Shown here: positions 38,739-52,500 of the stretch, in pieces
Position numbering within the stretch: position 1 is the stretch's first letter
Layout: every line of letters begins with the position of its first letter
Assembly: GCA_030063045.1 (NCBI GenBank)
Contig: JAQSEB010000086.1
Coordinates: 372,001-436,000 of the forward strand
Direction: 5' to 3'
Source of the DNA: Pratylenchus scribneri
Lineage: Eukaryota; Nematoda; Chromadorea; Rhabditida; Pratylenchidae
Length of the DNA: 64,000 bases
Notes under the pieces: model-generated
Database searches by the model: none
Told to the model about the DNA's origin: nothing
What the model saw: only the letters and a program-made list of their open reading frames with translations
Translations under genes and position numbers: made by a program

Positions 38739-41659
38739 CGGCATCCGCTAAACCAATTAAGATTAATTTTTAGACTCATAAAAATAATTCTAAATGATTT
38801 TGCGGCATCCGCTAAACTATTTAAGATTAATTTTTAGACTCATAAAAAAAATTCTAAATGATTTTGCGGCATCCGCTAAACAATTTAAGATTAATTTTTA
38901 GACTCATAAAAATATATCTTAGTCAATTTGCGGCATCCGCTAAACAATTTAAGATTAATTTTTAGACTCATAAAAATAATTCTAAATGATTTTGCGGCAT
39001 CCGCTAAACTATTTAAGATTAATTTTTAGACTCATAAAAATAATTTTAAATGATTTTGCGGCATCCGCTAAACTATTTAAGATTATTTTTAGACTCATAA
39101 AAATAATTCTAAATGATTTTGCGGCATCCGCTAAACCAATTAAGATTAATTTTTAGACTCATAAAAATAATTCTAAATGATTTTGCGGCATCCGCTAAAC
39201 TATTTAAGATTAATTTTTAGACTCATAAAAAAAATTCTAAATGATTTTGCGGCATCCGCTAAACAATTTAAGATTAATTTTTAGACTCATAAAAATATAT
39301 CTTAGTCAATTTGCGGCATCCGCTAAACAATTTAAGATTAATTTTTAGACTCATAAAAATAATTCTAAATGATTTTGCGGCATCCGCTAAACTATTTAAG
39401 ATTAATTTTTAGACTCATAAAAATAATTTTAAATGATTTTGCGGCATTCGCTAAACTATTTAAGATTAATTTTTAGACTCATAAAAATAATTCTAAATGA
39501 TTTTGCGGCATCCGCTAAACAATTTAAGATTAATTTTTAGACTCATAAAAATAATTCTAAATGATTTTGCGGCATCCGCTAAACAATTTAAGATTAATTT
39601 TTAGACTCATAAAAATAATTTTAAATGATTTTGCGGCATCCGCTAAACTATTTAAGATTAATTTTTAGACTCATAAAAATAATTCTAAATGATTTTGCGG
39701 CATCCGCTAAACAATTTAAGATTAATTTTTAGACTCATAAAAATAATTCTAAATGATTTTGCGGCATCCGCTAAACAATTTAAGATTAATTTTTAGACTC
39801 ATAAAAATAATTTTAAATGATTTTGCGGCATCCGCTAAACTATTTAAGATTAATTTTTAGACTCATAAAAATAATTTTAAATGATTTTGCGACATCCGCT
39901 AAACTATTTAAGATTAATTTTTAGACTCATAAAAATAATTCTAAATGATTTTGCGGCATCCGCTAAACAATTTAAGATTAATTTTTAGACTCATAAAAAT
40001 AATTCTAAATGATTTTGCGGCATCCGCTAAACAATTTAAGATTAATTTTTAGACTCATAAAAATAATTCTAAATGATTTTGTGGCATCCGCTAAACTATT
40101 TAAGATTAATTTTTAGACTCATAAAAATAATTTTAAATGATTTTGCGGCATCCGCTAAACTATTTAAGATTAATTTTTAGACTCATAAAAATAATTCTAA
40201 ATGATTTTGCGGCATCCGCTAAACAATTTAAGATTAATTTTTAGACTCATAAAAATATATCTTAGTCAATTTGCGGCATCCGCTAAACAATTTAAGATTA
40301 ATTTTTAGACTCATAAAAATATATCTTAGTCAATTTGCGGCATCCGCTAAACAATTTAAGATTAATTTTTAGACTCATAAAAATAATTTTAAATGATTTT
40401 GCGGCATCCGCTAAACTATTTAAGATTATTTTTAGACTCATAAAAATAATTCTAAATGATTTTGCGGCATCCGCTAAACCAATTAAGATTAATTTTTAGA
40501 CTCATAAAAATAATTCTAAATGATTTTGCGGCATCCGCTAAACTATTTAAGATTAATTTTTAGACTCATAAAAAAAATTCTAAATGATTTTGCGGCATCC
40601 GCTAAACAATTTAAGATTAATTTTTAGACTCATAAAAATATATCTTAGTCAATTTGCGGCATCCGCTAAACAATTTAAGATTAATTTTTAGACTCATAAA
40701 AATAATTCTAAATGATTTTGCGGCATCCGCTAAACTATTTAAGATTAATTTTTAGACTCATAAAAATAATTTTAAATGATTTTGCGGCATCCGCTAAACT
40801 ATTTAAGATTATTTTTAGACTCATAAAAATAATTCTAAATGATTTTGCGGCATCCGCTAAACCAATTAAGATTAATTTTTAGACTCATAAAAATAATTCT
40901 AAATGATTTTGCGGCATCCGCTAAACTATTTAAGATTAATTTTTAGACTCATAAAAAAAATTCTAAATGATTTTGCGGCATCCGCTAAACAATTTAAGAT
41001 TAATTTTTAGACTCATAAAAATATATCTTAGTCAATTTGCGGCATCCGCTAAACAATTTAAGATTAATTTTTAGACTCATAAAAATAATTCTAAATGATT
41101 TTGCGGCATCCGCTAAACTATTTAAGATTAATTTTTAGACTCATAAAAATAATTTTAAATGATTTTGCGGCATCCGCTAAACTATTTAAGATTAATTTTT
41201 AGACTCATAAAAATAATTCTAAATGATTTTGCGGCATCCGCTAAACAATTTAAGATTAATTTTTAGACTCATAAAAATAATTCTAAATGATTTTGCGGCA
41301 TCCGCTAAACAATTTAAGATTAATTTTTAGACTCATAAAAATAATTTTAAATGATTTTGCGGCATCCGCTAAACTATTTAAGATTAATTTTTAGACTCAT
41401 AAAAATAATTCTAAATGATTTTGCGGCATCCGCTAAACAATTTAAGATTAATTTTTAGACTCATAAAAATAATTCTAAATGATTTTGCGGCATCCGCTAA
41501 ACAATTTAAGATTAATTTTTAGACTCATAAAAATAATTTTAAATGATTTTGCGGCATCCGCTAAACTATTTAAGATTAATTTTTAGACTCATAAAAATAA
41601 TTTTAAATGATTTTGCGGCATCCGCTAAACTATTTAAGATTAATTTTTAGACTCATAAA
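38739..41659 (+). repeat. 49-monomer HOR, copy 2
   Basis: This is the second copy of 35607-38527 at +3,132 bp. Its right part (from about 40715) is at the same time the start of the second copy of the 29460-32710 block. The junction of two different duplications therefore lies in 40715-41659. Confidence 0.9.
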
Positions 41660-43965
41660 AATAATTCTAAATGATTTTGCGGCATCCGCTAAACAATTTA
41701 AGATTAATTTTTAGACTCATAAAAATAATTCTAAATGATTTTGCGGCATCCGCTAAACAATTTAAGATTAATTTTTAGACTCATAAAAATAATTCTAAAT
41801 GATTTTGTGGCATCCGCTAAACTATTTAAGATTAATTTTTAGACTCATAAAAATAATTTTAAATGATTTTGCGGCATCCGCTAAACTATTTAAGATTAAT
41901 TTTTAGACTCATAAAAATAATTCTAAATGATTTTGCGGCATCCGCTAAACAATTTAAGATTAATTTTTAGACTCATAAAAATATATCTTAGTCAATTTGC
42001 GGCATCCGCTAAACAATTTAAGATTAATTTTTAGACTCATAAAAATATATCTTAGTCAATTTGCGGCATCCGCTAAACAATTTAAGATTAATTTTTAGAC
42101 TCATAAAAATATATCTTAGTCAATTTGCGGCATCCGCTAAACTATTTAAGATTAATTTTTAGACTCATAAAAATAATTCTAAATGATTTTGCGGCATCCG
42201 CTAAACCAATTAAGATTAATTTTTAGACTCATAAAAATAATTCTAAATGATTTTGCGGCATCCGTTAAACTATTTAAGATTAATTTTTAGACTCATAAAA
42301 ATAATTCTAAATGATTTTGCGGCATCCGCTAAACAATTTAAGATTAATTTTTAGACTCATAAAAATATATCTTAGTCAATTTGCGGCATCCGCTAAACAA
42401 TTTAAGGTTAATTTTTAGACTCATAAAAATAATTCTAAATGATTTTGCGGCATCCGCTAAACCAATTAAGATTAATTTTTAGACTCATAAAAATAATTCT
42501 AAATGATTTTGCGGCATCCGCTAAACTATTTAAGATTAATTTTTAGACTCATAAAAATAATTCTAAATGATTTTGCGGCATCCGCTAAACAATTTAAGAT
42601 TAATTTTTAGACTCATAAAAATAATTTTAAATGATTTTGCGGCATCCGCTAAACTATTTAAGATTAATTTTTAGACTCATAAAAATAATTCTAAATGATT
42701 TTGCGGCATCCGCTAAACAATTTAAGATTAATTTTTAGACTCATAAAAATAATTCTAAATGATTTTGCGGCATCCGCTAAACAATTTAAGATTAATTTTT
42801 AGACTCATAAAAATAATTCTAAATGATTTTGCGGCATCCGCTAAACTATTTAAGATTAATTTTTAGACTCATAAAAATAATTTTAAATGATTTTGCGGCA
42901 TCCGCTAAACTATTTAAGATTAATTTTTAGACTCATAAAAATAATTCTAAATGATTTTGCGGCATCCGCTAAACAATTTAAGATTAATTTTTAGACTCAT
43001 AAAAATATATCTTAGTCAATTTGCGGCATCCGCTAAACAATTTAAGATTAATTTTTAGACTCATAAAAATATATCTTAGTCAATTTGCGGCATCCGCTAA
43101 ACAATTTAAGATTAATTTTTAGACTCATAAAAATATATCTTAGTCAATTTGCGGCATCCGCTAAACTATTTAAGATTAATTTTTAGACTCATAAAAATAA
43201 TTCTAAATGATTTTGCGGCATCCGCTAAACCAATTAAGATTAATTTTTAGACTCATAAAAATAATTCTAAATGATTTTGCGGCATCCGTTAAACTATTTA
43301 AGATTAATTTTTAGACTCATAAAAATAATTCTAAATGATTTTGCGGCATCCGCTAAACAATTTAAGATTAATTTTTAGACTCATAAAAATATATCTTAGT
43401 CAATTTGCGGCATCCGCTAAACAATTTAAGGTTAATTTTTAGACTCATAAAAATAATTCTAAATGATTTTGCGGCATCCGCTAAACCAATTAAGATTAAT
43501 TTTTAGACTCATAAAAATAATTCTAAATGATTTTGCGGCATCCGCTAAACTATTTAAGATTAATTTTTAGACTCATAAAAATAATTCTAAATGATTTTGC
43601 GGCATCCGCTAAACAATTTAAGATTAATTTTTAGACTCATAAAAATAATTCTAAATGATTTTGCGGCATCCGCTAAACCAATTAAGATTAATTTTTAGAC
43701 TCATAAAAATAATTCTAAATGATTTTGCGGCATCCGCTAAATAATTTAAGATTAATTTTTAGACTCATAAAAATAATTCTAAATGATTTTGCGGCATCCG
43801 CTAAACCAATTAAATTAATTTTTAGACTCATAAAAATAATTCTAAATGATTTTGCGGCATCAGCTAAACTATTTAAGATTAATTTTTAGACTCATAAAAA
43901 TAATTCTAAATGATTTTGCGGCATCCGCTAAACTATTTAAGATTAATTTTTAGACTCATAAAAAT
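40715..43965 (+). repeat. 3.25-kb block, copy 2 (11,255 bp from copy 1)
   Basis: This copy has the same monomer order as 29460-32710. One visible difference is tttgtggcatcc at 41807, which is absent in copy 1 but present in the 49-monomer HOR at 36949 and 40081. The match ends near 43965, where copy 1 has a form-B cta monomer and this copy has form A. Confidence 0.86.
41872..43918 (+). repeat. 32-monomer HOR, copy 1 (2,047 bp)
   Basis: This block repeats directly at +2,047 bp: ccgttaaac 42262 and 44309, 43286 and 45333; catcagcta 43858 and 45905. Each copy contains two related 16-monomer halves (1,024 bp) of the order caa-B x3, cta, cca, ccgtta-cta, caa-B, aaggtta, cca, cta, caa-TTTT, cta, caa, caa, cta-TTTT, cta. 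The second half ends differently, with the ctaaataattt, ccaattaaatta and catcag monomers. Confidence 0.9.
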
Positions 43966-46029
43966 AATTCTAAATGATTTTGCGGCATCCGCTAAACAAT
44001 TTAAGATTAATTTTTAGACTCATAAAAATATATCTTAGTCAATTTGCGGCATCCGCTAAACAATTTAAGATTAATTTTTAGACTCATAAAAATATATCTT
44101 AGTCAATTTGCGGCATCCGCTAAACAATTTAAGATTAATTTTTAGACTCATAAAAATATATCTTAGTCAATTTGCGGCATCCGCTAAACTATTTAAGATT
44201 AATTTTTAGACTCATAAAAATAATTCTAAATGATTTTGCGGCATCCGCTAAACCAATTAAGATTAATTTTTAGACTCATAAAAATAATTCTAAATGATTT
44301 TGCGGCATCCGTTAAACTATTTAAGATTAATTTTTAGACTCATAAAAATAATTCTAAATGATTTTGCGGCATCCGCTAAACAATTTAAGATTAATTTTTA
44401 GACTCATAAAAATATATCTTAGTCAATTTGCGGCATCCGCTAAACAATTTAAGGTTAATTTTTAGACTCATAAAAATAATTCTAAATGATTTTGCGGCAT
44501 CCGCTAAACCAATTAAGATTAATTTTTAGACTCATAAAAATAATTCTAAATGATTTTGCGGCATCCGCTAAACTATTTAAGATTAATTTTTAGACTCATA
44601 AAAATAATTCTAAATGATTTTGCGGCATCCGCTAAACAATTTAAGATTAATTTTTAGACTCATAAAAATAATTTTAAATGATTTTGCGGCATCCGCTAAA
44701 CTATTTAAGATTAATTTTTAGACTCATAAAAATAATTCTAAATGATTTTGCGGCATCCGCTAAACAATTTAAGATTAATTTTTAGACTCATAAAAATAAT
44801 TCTAAATGATTTTGCGGCATCCGCTAAACAATTTAAGATTAATTTTTAGACTCATAAAAATAATTCTAAATGATTTTGCGGCATCCGCTAAACTATTTAA
44901 GATTAATTTTTAGACTCATAAAAATAATTTTAAATGATTTTGCGGCATGCGCTAAACTATTTAAGATTAATTTTTAGACTCATAAAAATAATTCTAAATG
45001 ATTTTGCGGCATCCGCTAAACAATTTAAGATTAATTTTTAGACTCATAAAAATATATCTTAGTCAATTTGCGGCATCCGCTAAACAATTTAAGATTAATT
45101 TTTAGACTCATAAAAATATATCTTAGTCAATTTGCGGCATCCGCTAAACAATTTAAGATTAATTTTTAGACTCATAAAAATATATCTTAGTCAATTTGCG
45201 GCATCCGCTAAACTATTTAAGATTAATTTTTAGACTCATAAAAATAATTCTAAATGATTTTGCGGCATCCGCTAAACCAATTAAGATTAATTTTTAGACT
45301 CATAAAAATAATTCTAAATGATTTTGCGGCATCCGTTAAACTATTTAAGATTAATTTTTAGACTCATAAAAATAATTCTAAATGATTTTGCGGCATCCGC
45401 TAAACAATTTAAGATTAATTTTTAGACTCATAAAAATATATCTTAGTCAATTTGCGGCATCCGCTAAACAATTTAAGGTTAATTTTTAGACTCATAAAAA
45501 TAATTCTAAATGATTTTGCGGCATCCGCTAAACCAATTAAGATTAATTTTTAGACTCATAAAAATAATTCTAAATGATTTTGCGGCATCCGCTAAACTAT
45601 TTAAGATTAATTTTTAGACTCATAAAAATAATTCTAAATGATTTTGCGGCATCCGCTAAACAATTTAAGATTAATTTTTAGACTCATAAAAATAATTCTA
45701 AATGATTTTGCGGCATCCGCTAAACCAATTAAGATTAATTTTTAGACTCATAAAAATAATTCTAAATGATTTTGCGGCATCCGCTAAATAATTTAAGATT
45801 AATTTTTAGACTCATAAAAATAATTCTAAATGATTTTGCGGCATCCGCTAAACCAATTAAATTAATTTTTAGACTCATAAAAATAATTCTAAATGATTTT
45901 GCGGCATCAGCTAAACTATTTAAGATTAATTTTTAGACTCATAAAAATAATTCTAAATGATTTTGCGGCATCCGCTAAACTATTTAAGATTAATTTTTAG
46001 ACTCATAAAAATAATTCTAAATGATTTTG
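43919..46029 (+). repeat. 32-monomer HOR, copy 2
   Basis: This is the tandem copy of 41872-43918, extending one further cta monomer to 46029. It has the private change gcatgcgct at 44948. It is followed at 46030 by a ctaacctaatt monomer that opens a new domain. Confidence 0.9.
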
Positions 46030-46735
46030 CGGCATCCGCTAACCTAATTAAGATTAATTTTTAGACTCATAAAAATAATTCTAAATGATTCTGCGACATC
46101 CGCTAAACAATTTAAGATTAATTTTTAGACTCATAAAAATAATTCTAAATGATTTTGCGGCATCCGCTAAACCAATTAAGATTAATTTTTAGACTCATAA
46201 AAATAATTCTAAATGATTTTGCGGCATCCGCTAAACCAATTAAGATTAATTTTTAGACTCATAAAAATAATTCTAAATGATTTTGCGGCATCCGCTAAAC
46301 AATTTAAGATTAATTTTTAGACTCATAAAAATAATTCTAAATGATTTTGCGGCATCCGCTAAACCAATTAAGATTAATTTTTAGACTCATAAAAATAATT
46401 CTAAATGATTTTGCGGCATCCGCTAAACAATTTAAGATTAATTTTTAGACTCATAAAAATAATTCTAAATGATTTTGCGGCATCCGCTAAACAATTTAAG
46501 ATTAATTTTTAGACTCATAAAAATAATTCTAAATGATTTTGCGGCATCCGCTAAACCAATTAAGATTAATTTTTAGACTCATAAAAATAATTTTAAATGA
46601 TTTTGCGGCATCCGCTAAACAATTTAAGATTAATTTTTAGACTCATAAAAATATATCTTAGTCAATTTGCGGCATCCGCTAAACAATTTAAGATTAATTT
46701 TTAGACTCATAAAAATATATCTTAGTCAATTTGCG
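45966..46735 (+). repeat. 0.77-kb block repeated 5,824 bp downstream, copy 1
   Basis: The order is cta, ctaacctaatt (46030), caa-gcgacatcc, cca, cca, caa, cca, caa, caa, cca, caa-B, caa-B. It recurs at 51790-52559, exactly 91 monomers away. The cca near 46555 carries a TTTT change absent from the other copy. Confidence 0.83.
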
Positions 46736-47245
46736 GCATCCGCTAAACAATTTAAGATTAATTTTTAGACTCATAAAAATAATTCTAAATGATTTTGCGG
46801 CATCCGCTAAACTATTTAAGATTAATTTTTAGACTTATAAAAATAATTCTAAATGATTTTGCAGCATCCGCTAAACTATTTAAGATTAATTTTTAGACTC
46901 ATAAAAATAATTCTAAATGATTTTGCGGCATCCGCTAAACTATTTAAGATTAATTTTTAGACTTATAAAAATAATTCTAAATGATTTTGCGGCATCCGCT
47001 AAACTATTTAAGATTAATTTTTAGACTCATAAAAATAATTCTAAATGATTCTGCGACATCCGCTAAACAATTTAAGATTAATTTTTAGACTCATAAAAAT
47101 AATTCTAAATGATTTTGCGGCATCCGCTAAAACAATTAAGATTAATTTTTAGACTCATAAAAATAATTCTAAATGATTTTGCGGCATCCGCTAAACCAAT
47201 TAAGATTAATTTTTAGACTCATAAAAATAATTCTAAATGATTTTG

Positions 47246-48205
47246 CGGCATCCGCTAAACAATTTAAGATTAATTTTTAGACTCATAAAAATATATCTTA
47301 GTCAATTTGCGGCATCCGCTAAACTATTTAAGATTAATTTTTAGACTCATAAAAATATATCTTAGTCAATTTGCGGCATCCGCTAAACTATTTAAGATTA
47401 ATTTTTAGACTCATAAAAATATATCTTAGTCAATTTGCGGCATCCGCTAAACTATTTAAGATTAATTTTTAGACTCATAAAAATAATTCTAAATGATTTT
47501 GCGGCATCCGCTAACCTAATTAAGATTAATTTTTAGACTCATAAAAATAATTCTAAATGATTCTGCGACATCCGCTAAACAATTTAAGATTAATTTTTAG
47601 ACTCATAAAAATAATTCTAAATGATTTTGCGGCATCCGCTAAAACAATTAAGATTAATTTTTAGACTCATAAAAATAATTCTAAATGATTTTGCGGCATC
47701 CGCTAAACCAATTAAGATTAATTTTTAGACTCATAAAAATAATTCTAAATGATTTTGCGGCATCCGCTAAACAATTTAAGATTAATTTTTAGACTCATAA
47801 AAATAATTCTAAATGATTTTGCGGCATCCGCTAAACCAATTAAGATTAATTTTTAGACTCATAAAAATAATTCTAAATGATTTTGCGGCATCCACTAAAC
47901 AATTTAAGATTAATTTTTAGACTAATAAAAATAATTCTAAATGATTTTGCGGCATCCGCTAAACAATTTAAGATTAATTTTTAGACTCATAAAAATAATT
48001 CTAAATGATTTTGCGGCATCCGCTAAACCAATTAAGATTAATTTTTAGACTCATAAAAATAATTCTAAATGATTTTGCGGCATCCGCTAAACAATTTAAG
48101 ATTAATTTTTAGACTCATAAAAATAATTCTAAATGATTTTGCGGCATCCGCTAAACTATTTAAGATTAATTTTTAGACTCATAAAAAAAATTCTAAATGA
48201 TTTTG
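47246..48205 (+). repeat. 15-monomer HOR, copy 1 (960 bp)
   Basis: The order is caa-B, cta-B, cta-B, cta, ctaacctaatt, caa with gcgacatcc, aaaacaatt, cca, caa, cca, caa, caa, cca, caa, cta-A8. The rare aaaacaatt monomer is at 47641 and 48601, 960 bp apart. Private changes in this copy are tccactaaac and actaataaaa (about 47890-47930). An earlier aaaacaatt monomer near 47129 shows the unit was present before this duplication. Confidence 0.87.
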
Positions 48206-49050
48206 CGGCATCCGCTAAACAATTTAAGATTAATTTTTAGACTCATAAAAATATATCTTAGTCAATTTGCGGCATCCGCTAAACTATTTAAGATTAATTT
48301 TTAGACTCATAAAAATATATCTTAGTCAATTTGCGGCATCCGCTAAACTATTTAAGATTAATTTTTAGACTCATAAAAATATATCTTAGTCAATTTGCGG
48401 CATCCGCTAAACTATTTAAGATTAATTTTTAGACTCATAAAAATAATTCTAAATGATTTTGCGGCATCCGCTAACCTAATTAAGATTAATTTTTAGACTC
48501 ATAAAAATAATTCTAAATGATTCTGCGACATCCGCTAAACAATTTAAGATTAATTTTTAGACTCATAAAAATAATTCTAAATGATTTTGCGGCATCCGCT
48601 AAAACAATTAAGATTAATTTTTAGACTCATAAAAATAATTCTAAATGATTTTGCGGCATCCGCTAAACCAATTAAGATTAATTTTTAGACTCATAAAAAT
48701 AATTCTAAATGATTTTGCGGCATCCGCTAAACAATTTAAGATTAATTTTTAGACTCATAAAAATAATTCTAAATGATTTTGCGGCATCCGCTAAACCAAT
48801 TAAGATTAATTTTTAGACTCATAAAAATAATTCTAAATGATTTTGCGGCATCCGCTAAACAATTTAAGATTAATTTTTAGACTCATAAAAATAATTCTAA
48901 ATGATTTTGCGGCATCCGCTAAACAATTTAAGATTAATTTTTAGACTCATAAAAATAATTCTAAATGATTTTGCGGCATCCGCTAAACCAATTAAGATTA
49001 ATTTTTAGACTCATAAAAATAATTCTAAATGATTTTGCGGCATCCGCTAA
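48206..49050 (+). repeat. 15-monomer HOR, copy 2 (about 13 monomers)
   Basis: This block has the same order as 47246-48205 through the caa near 49040. It then departs into a run of form-B monomers (caa-B, caa-B, cta-B, cta-B, cta-B with a tatgatt change near 49314). Confidence 0.86.
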
Positions 49051-49599
49051 ACAATTTAAGATTAATTTTTAGACTCATAAAAATATATCTTAGTCAATTT
49101 GCGGCATCCGCTAAACAATTTAAGATTAATTTTTAGACTCATAAAAATATATCTTAGTCAATTTGCGGCATCCGCTAAACTATTTAAGATTAATTTTTAG
49201 ACTCATAAAAATATATCTTAGTCAATTTGCGGCATCCGCTAAACTATTTAAGATTAATTTTTAGACTCATAAAAATATATCTTAGTCAATTTGCGGCATC
49301 CGCTAAACTATTTATGATTAATTTTTAGACTCATAAAAATATATCTTAGTCAATTTGCGGCATCCGCTAAACTATTTAAGATTAATTTTTAGACTCATAA
49401 AAATAATTCTAAATGATTTTGCGGCATCCGCTAAACTATTTAAGATTAATTTTTAGACTCATAAAAATAATTCTAAATGATTTTGCGGCATCCGCTAAAC
49501 AATTTAAGATTAATTTTTAGACTCATAAAAATAATTCTAAATGATTTTGCGGCATCCGCTAAACAATTTAAGATTAATTTTTAGACTCATAAAAATAAT

Positions 49600-52500
49600 T
49601 CTAAATGATTTTGCGGCATCCGCTAAACCAATTAATATTAATTTTTAGACTCATAAAAATAATTCTAAATGATTTTGCGGCATCCGCTAAACTATTTAAG
49701 ATTAATTTTTAGACTCATAAAAAAAATTCTAAATGATTTTGCGGCATCCGCTAAACAATTTAAGATTAATTTTTAGACTCATAAAAATATATCTTAGTCA
49801 ATTTGCGGCATCCGCTAAACAATTTAAGATTAATTTTTAGACTCATAAAAATAATTCTAAATGATTTTGCGGCATCCGCTAAACAATTTAATATTAATTT
49901 TTAGACTCATAAAAATAATTCTAAATGATTTTGCGGCATCCGCTAAACTATTTAAGATTAATTTTTAGACTCATAAAAATAATTCTAAATGATTTTGCGG
50001 CATCCGCTAAACAATTTAAGATTAATTTTTAGACTCATAAAAATATATCTTAGTCAATTTGCGGCATCCGCTAAACTATTTAAGATTAATTTTTAGACTC
50101 ATAAAAATAATTCTAAATGATTCTGCGGCATCCGCTAAACAATTTAAGATTAATTTTTAGACTCATAAAAATAATTCTAAATGATTTTGCGGCATCCGCT
50201 AAACCAATTAAGATTAATTTTTAGACTCATAAAAATAATTCTAAATGATTTTGCGGCATCCGCTAAACTATTTAAGATTAATTTTTAGACTCATAAAAAT
50301 AATTCTAAATGATTTTGCGGCATCCGCTAAACCAATTAAGATTAATTTTTAGACTCATAAAAATAATTCTAAATGATTTTGCGGCATCCGCTAAACTATT
50401 TAAGATTAATTTTTAGACTCATAAAAAAAATTCTAAATGATTTTGCGGCATCCGCTAAACAATTTAAGATTAATTTTTAGACTCATAAAAATATATCTTA
50501 GTCAATTTGCGGCATCCGCTAAACAATTTAAGATTAATTTTTAGACTCATAAAAATAATTCTAAATGATTTTGCGGCATCCGCTAAACAATTTAATATTA
50601 ATTTTTAGACTCATAAAAATAATTCTAAATGATTTTGCGGCATCCGCTAACCTAATTAAGATTAATTTTTAGACTCATAAAAATAATTCTAAATGATTCT
50701 GCGGCATCCGCTAAACAATTTAAGATTAATTTTTAGACTCATAAAAATAATTCTAAATGATTTTGCGGCATCCGCTAAACCAATTAAGATTAATTTTTAG
50801 ACTCATAAAAATAATTCTAAATGATTTTGCGGCATCCGCTAAACTATTTAAGATTAATTTTTAGACTCATAAAAAAAATTCTAAATGATTCTGCGGCATC
50901 CGCTAAACAATTTAAGATTAATTTTTAGACTCATAAAAATAATTCTAAATGATTTTGCTGCATCCGCTAACCTAATTAAGATTAATTTTTAGACTCATAA
51001 AAATAATTCTAAATGATTTTGCGGCATCCGCTAAACAATTTAATATTAATTTTTAGACTCATAAAAATAATTCTAAATGATTTTGCGGCATCCGCTAAAC
51101 TATTTAAGATTAATTTTTAGACTCATAAAAATAATTCTAAATGATTTTGCGGCATCCGCTAAACAATTTAAGATTAATTTTTAGACTCATAAAAATATAT
51201 CTTAGTCAATTTGCGGCATCCGCTAAACTATTTAAGATTAATTTTTAGACTCATAAAAATAATTCTAAATGATTCTGCGGCATCCGCTAAACAATTTAAG
51301 ATTAATTTTTAGACTCATAAAAATAATTCTAAATGATTTTGCGGCATCCGCTAAACCAATTAAGATTAATTTTTAGACTCATAAAAATAATTCTAAATGA
51401 TTTTGCGGCATCCGCTAAACTATTTAAGATTAATTTTTAGACTCATAAAAAAAATTCTAAATGATTTTGCGGCATCCGCTAAACAATTTAAGATTAATTT
51501 TTAGACTCATAAAAATATATCTTAGTCAATTTGCGGCATCCGCTAAACAATTTAAGATTAATTTTTAGACTCATAAAAATAATTCTAAATGATTTTGCGG
51601 CATCCGCTAAACTATTTAAGATTAATTTTTAGACTCATAAAAATAATTTTAAATGATTTTGCGGCATCCGCTAAACTATTTAAGATTAATTTTTAGACTC
51701 ATAAAAATAATTCTAAATGATTTTGCGGCATCCGCTAAACTATTTAAGATTAATTTTTAGACTCATAAAAATATATCTTAGTCAATTTGCGGCATCCGCT
51801 AAACTATTTAAGATTAATTTTTAGACTCATAAAAATAATTCTAAATGATTTTGCGGCATCCGCTAACCTAATTAAGATTAATTTTTAGACTCATAAAAAT
51901 AATTCTAAATGATTCTGCGACATCCGCTAAACAATTTAAGATTAATTTTTAGACTCATAAAAATAATTCTAAATGATTTTGCGGCATCCGCTAAACCAAT
52001 TAAGATTAATTTTTAGACTCATAAAAATAATTCTAAATGATTTTGCGGCATCCGCTAAACCAATTAAGATTAATTTTTAGACTCATAAAAATAATTCTAA
52101 ATGATTTTGCGGCATCCGCTAAACAATTTAAGATTAATTTTTAGACTCATAAAAATAATTCTAAATGATTTTGCGGCATCCGCTAAACCAATTAAGATTA
52201 ATTTTTAGACTCATAAAAATAATTCTAAATGATTTTGCGGCATCCGCTAAACAATTTAAGATTAATTTTTAGACTCATAAAAATAATTCTAAATGATTTT
52301 GCGGCATCCGCTAAACAATTTAAGATTAATTTTTAGACTCATAAAAATAATTCTAAATGATTTTGCGGCATCCGCTAAACCAATTAAGATTAATTTTTAG
52401 ACTCATAAAAATAATTCTAAATGATTTTGCGGCATCCGCTAAACAATTTAAGATTAATTTTTAGACTCATAAAAATATATCTTAGTCAATTTGCGGCATC

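Larger units (their letters stand above)
27000..44960 (+). repeat. Satellite domain marked by aattttaaatg (TTCT to TTTT)
   Basis: A C to T change in the form-A tail (aattttaaatgatt) first appears near 27020 and recurs dozens of times to about 44930, usually in cta monomers just before another cta monomer. I saw none before 27 kb and only isolated copies after 45 kb (near 46590, 51645, 54075, 55680 and 57015). The domain also contains most of the gattatttttag 63-bp monomers and the cataaaaaaaattct T to A variants, combined in a recurring order: cta-TTTT, cta-gattattttt, cca, cta-A8, caa-B, caa. Confidence 0.87.

Noticed and set aside
35607..41659. The large near-identical blocks as assembly artefacts
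   Set aside because: Not fully excluded. The copies carry private differences (for example the form-B tail and gcggtatcc near 38548; gcatgc at 44948 in another block), which a pure assembly duplication would not have, so I treat them as real.
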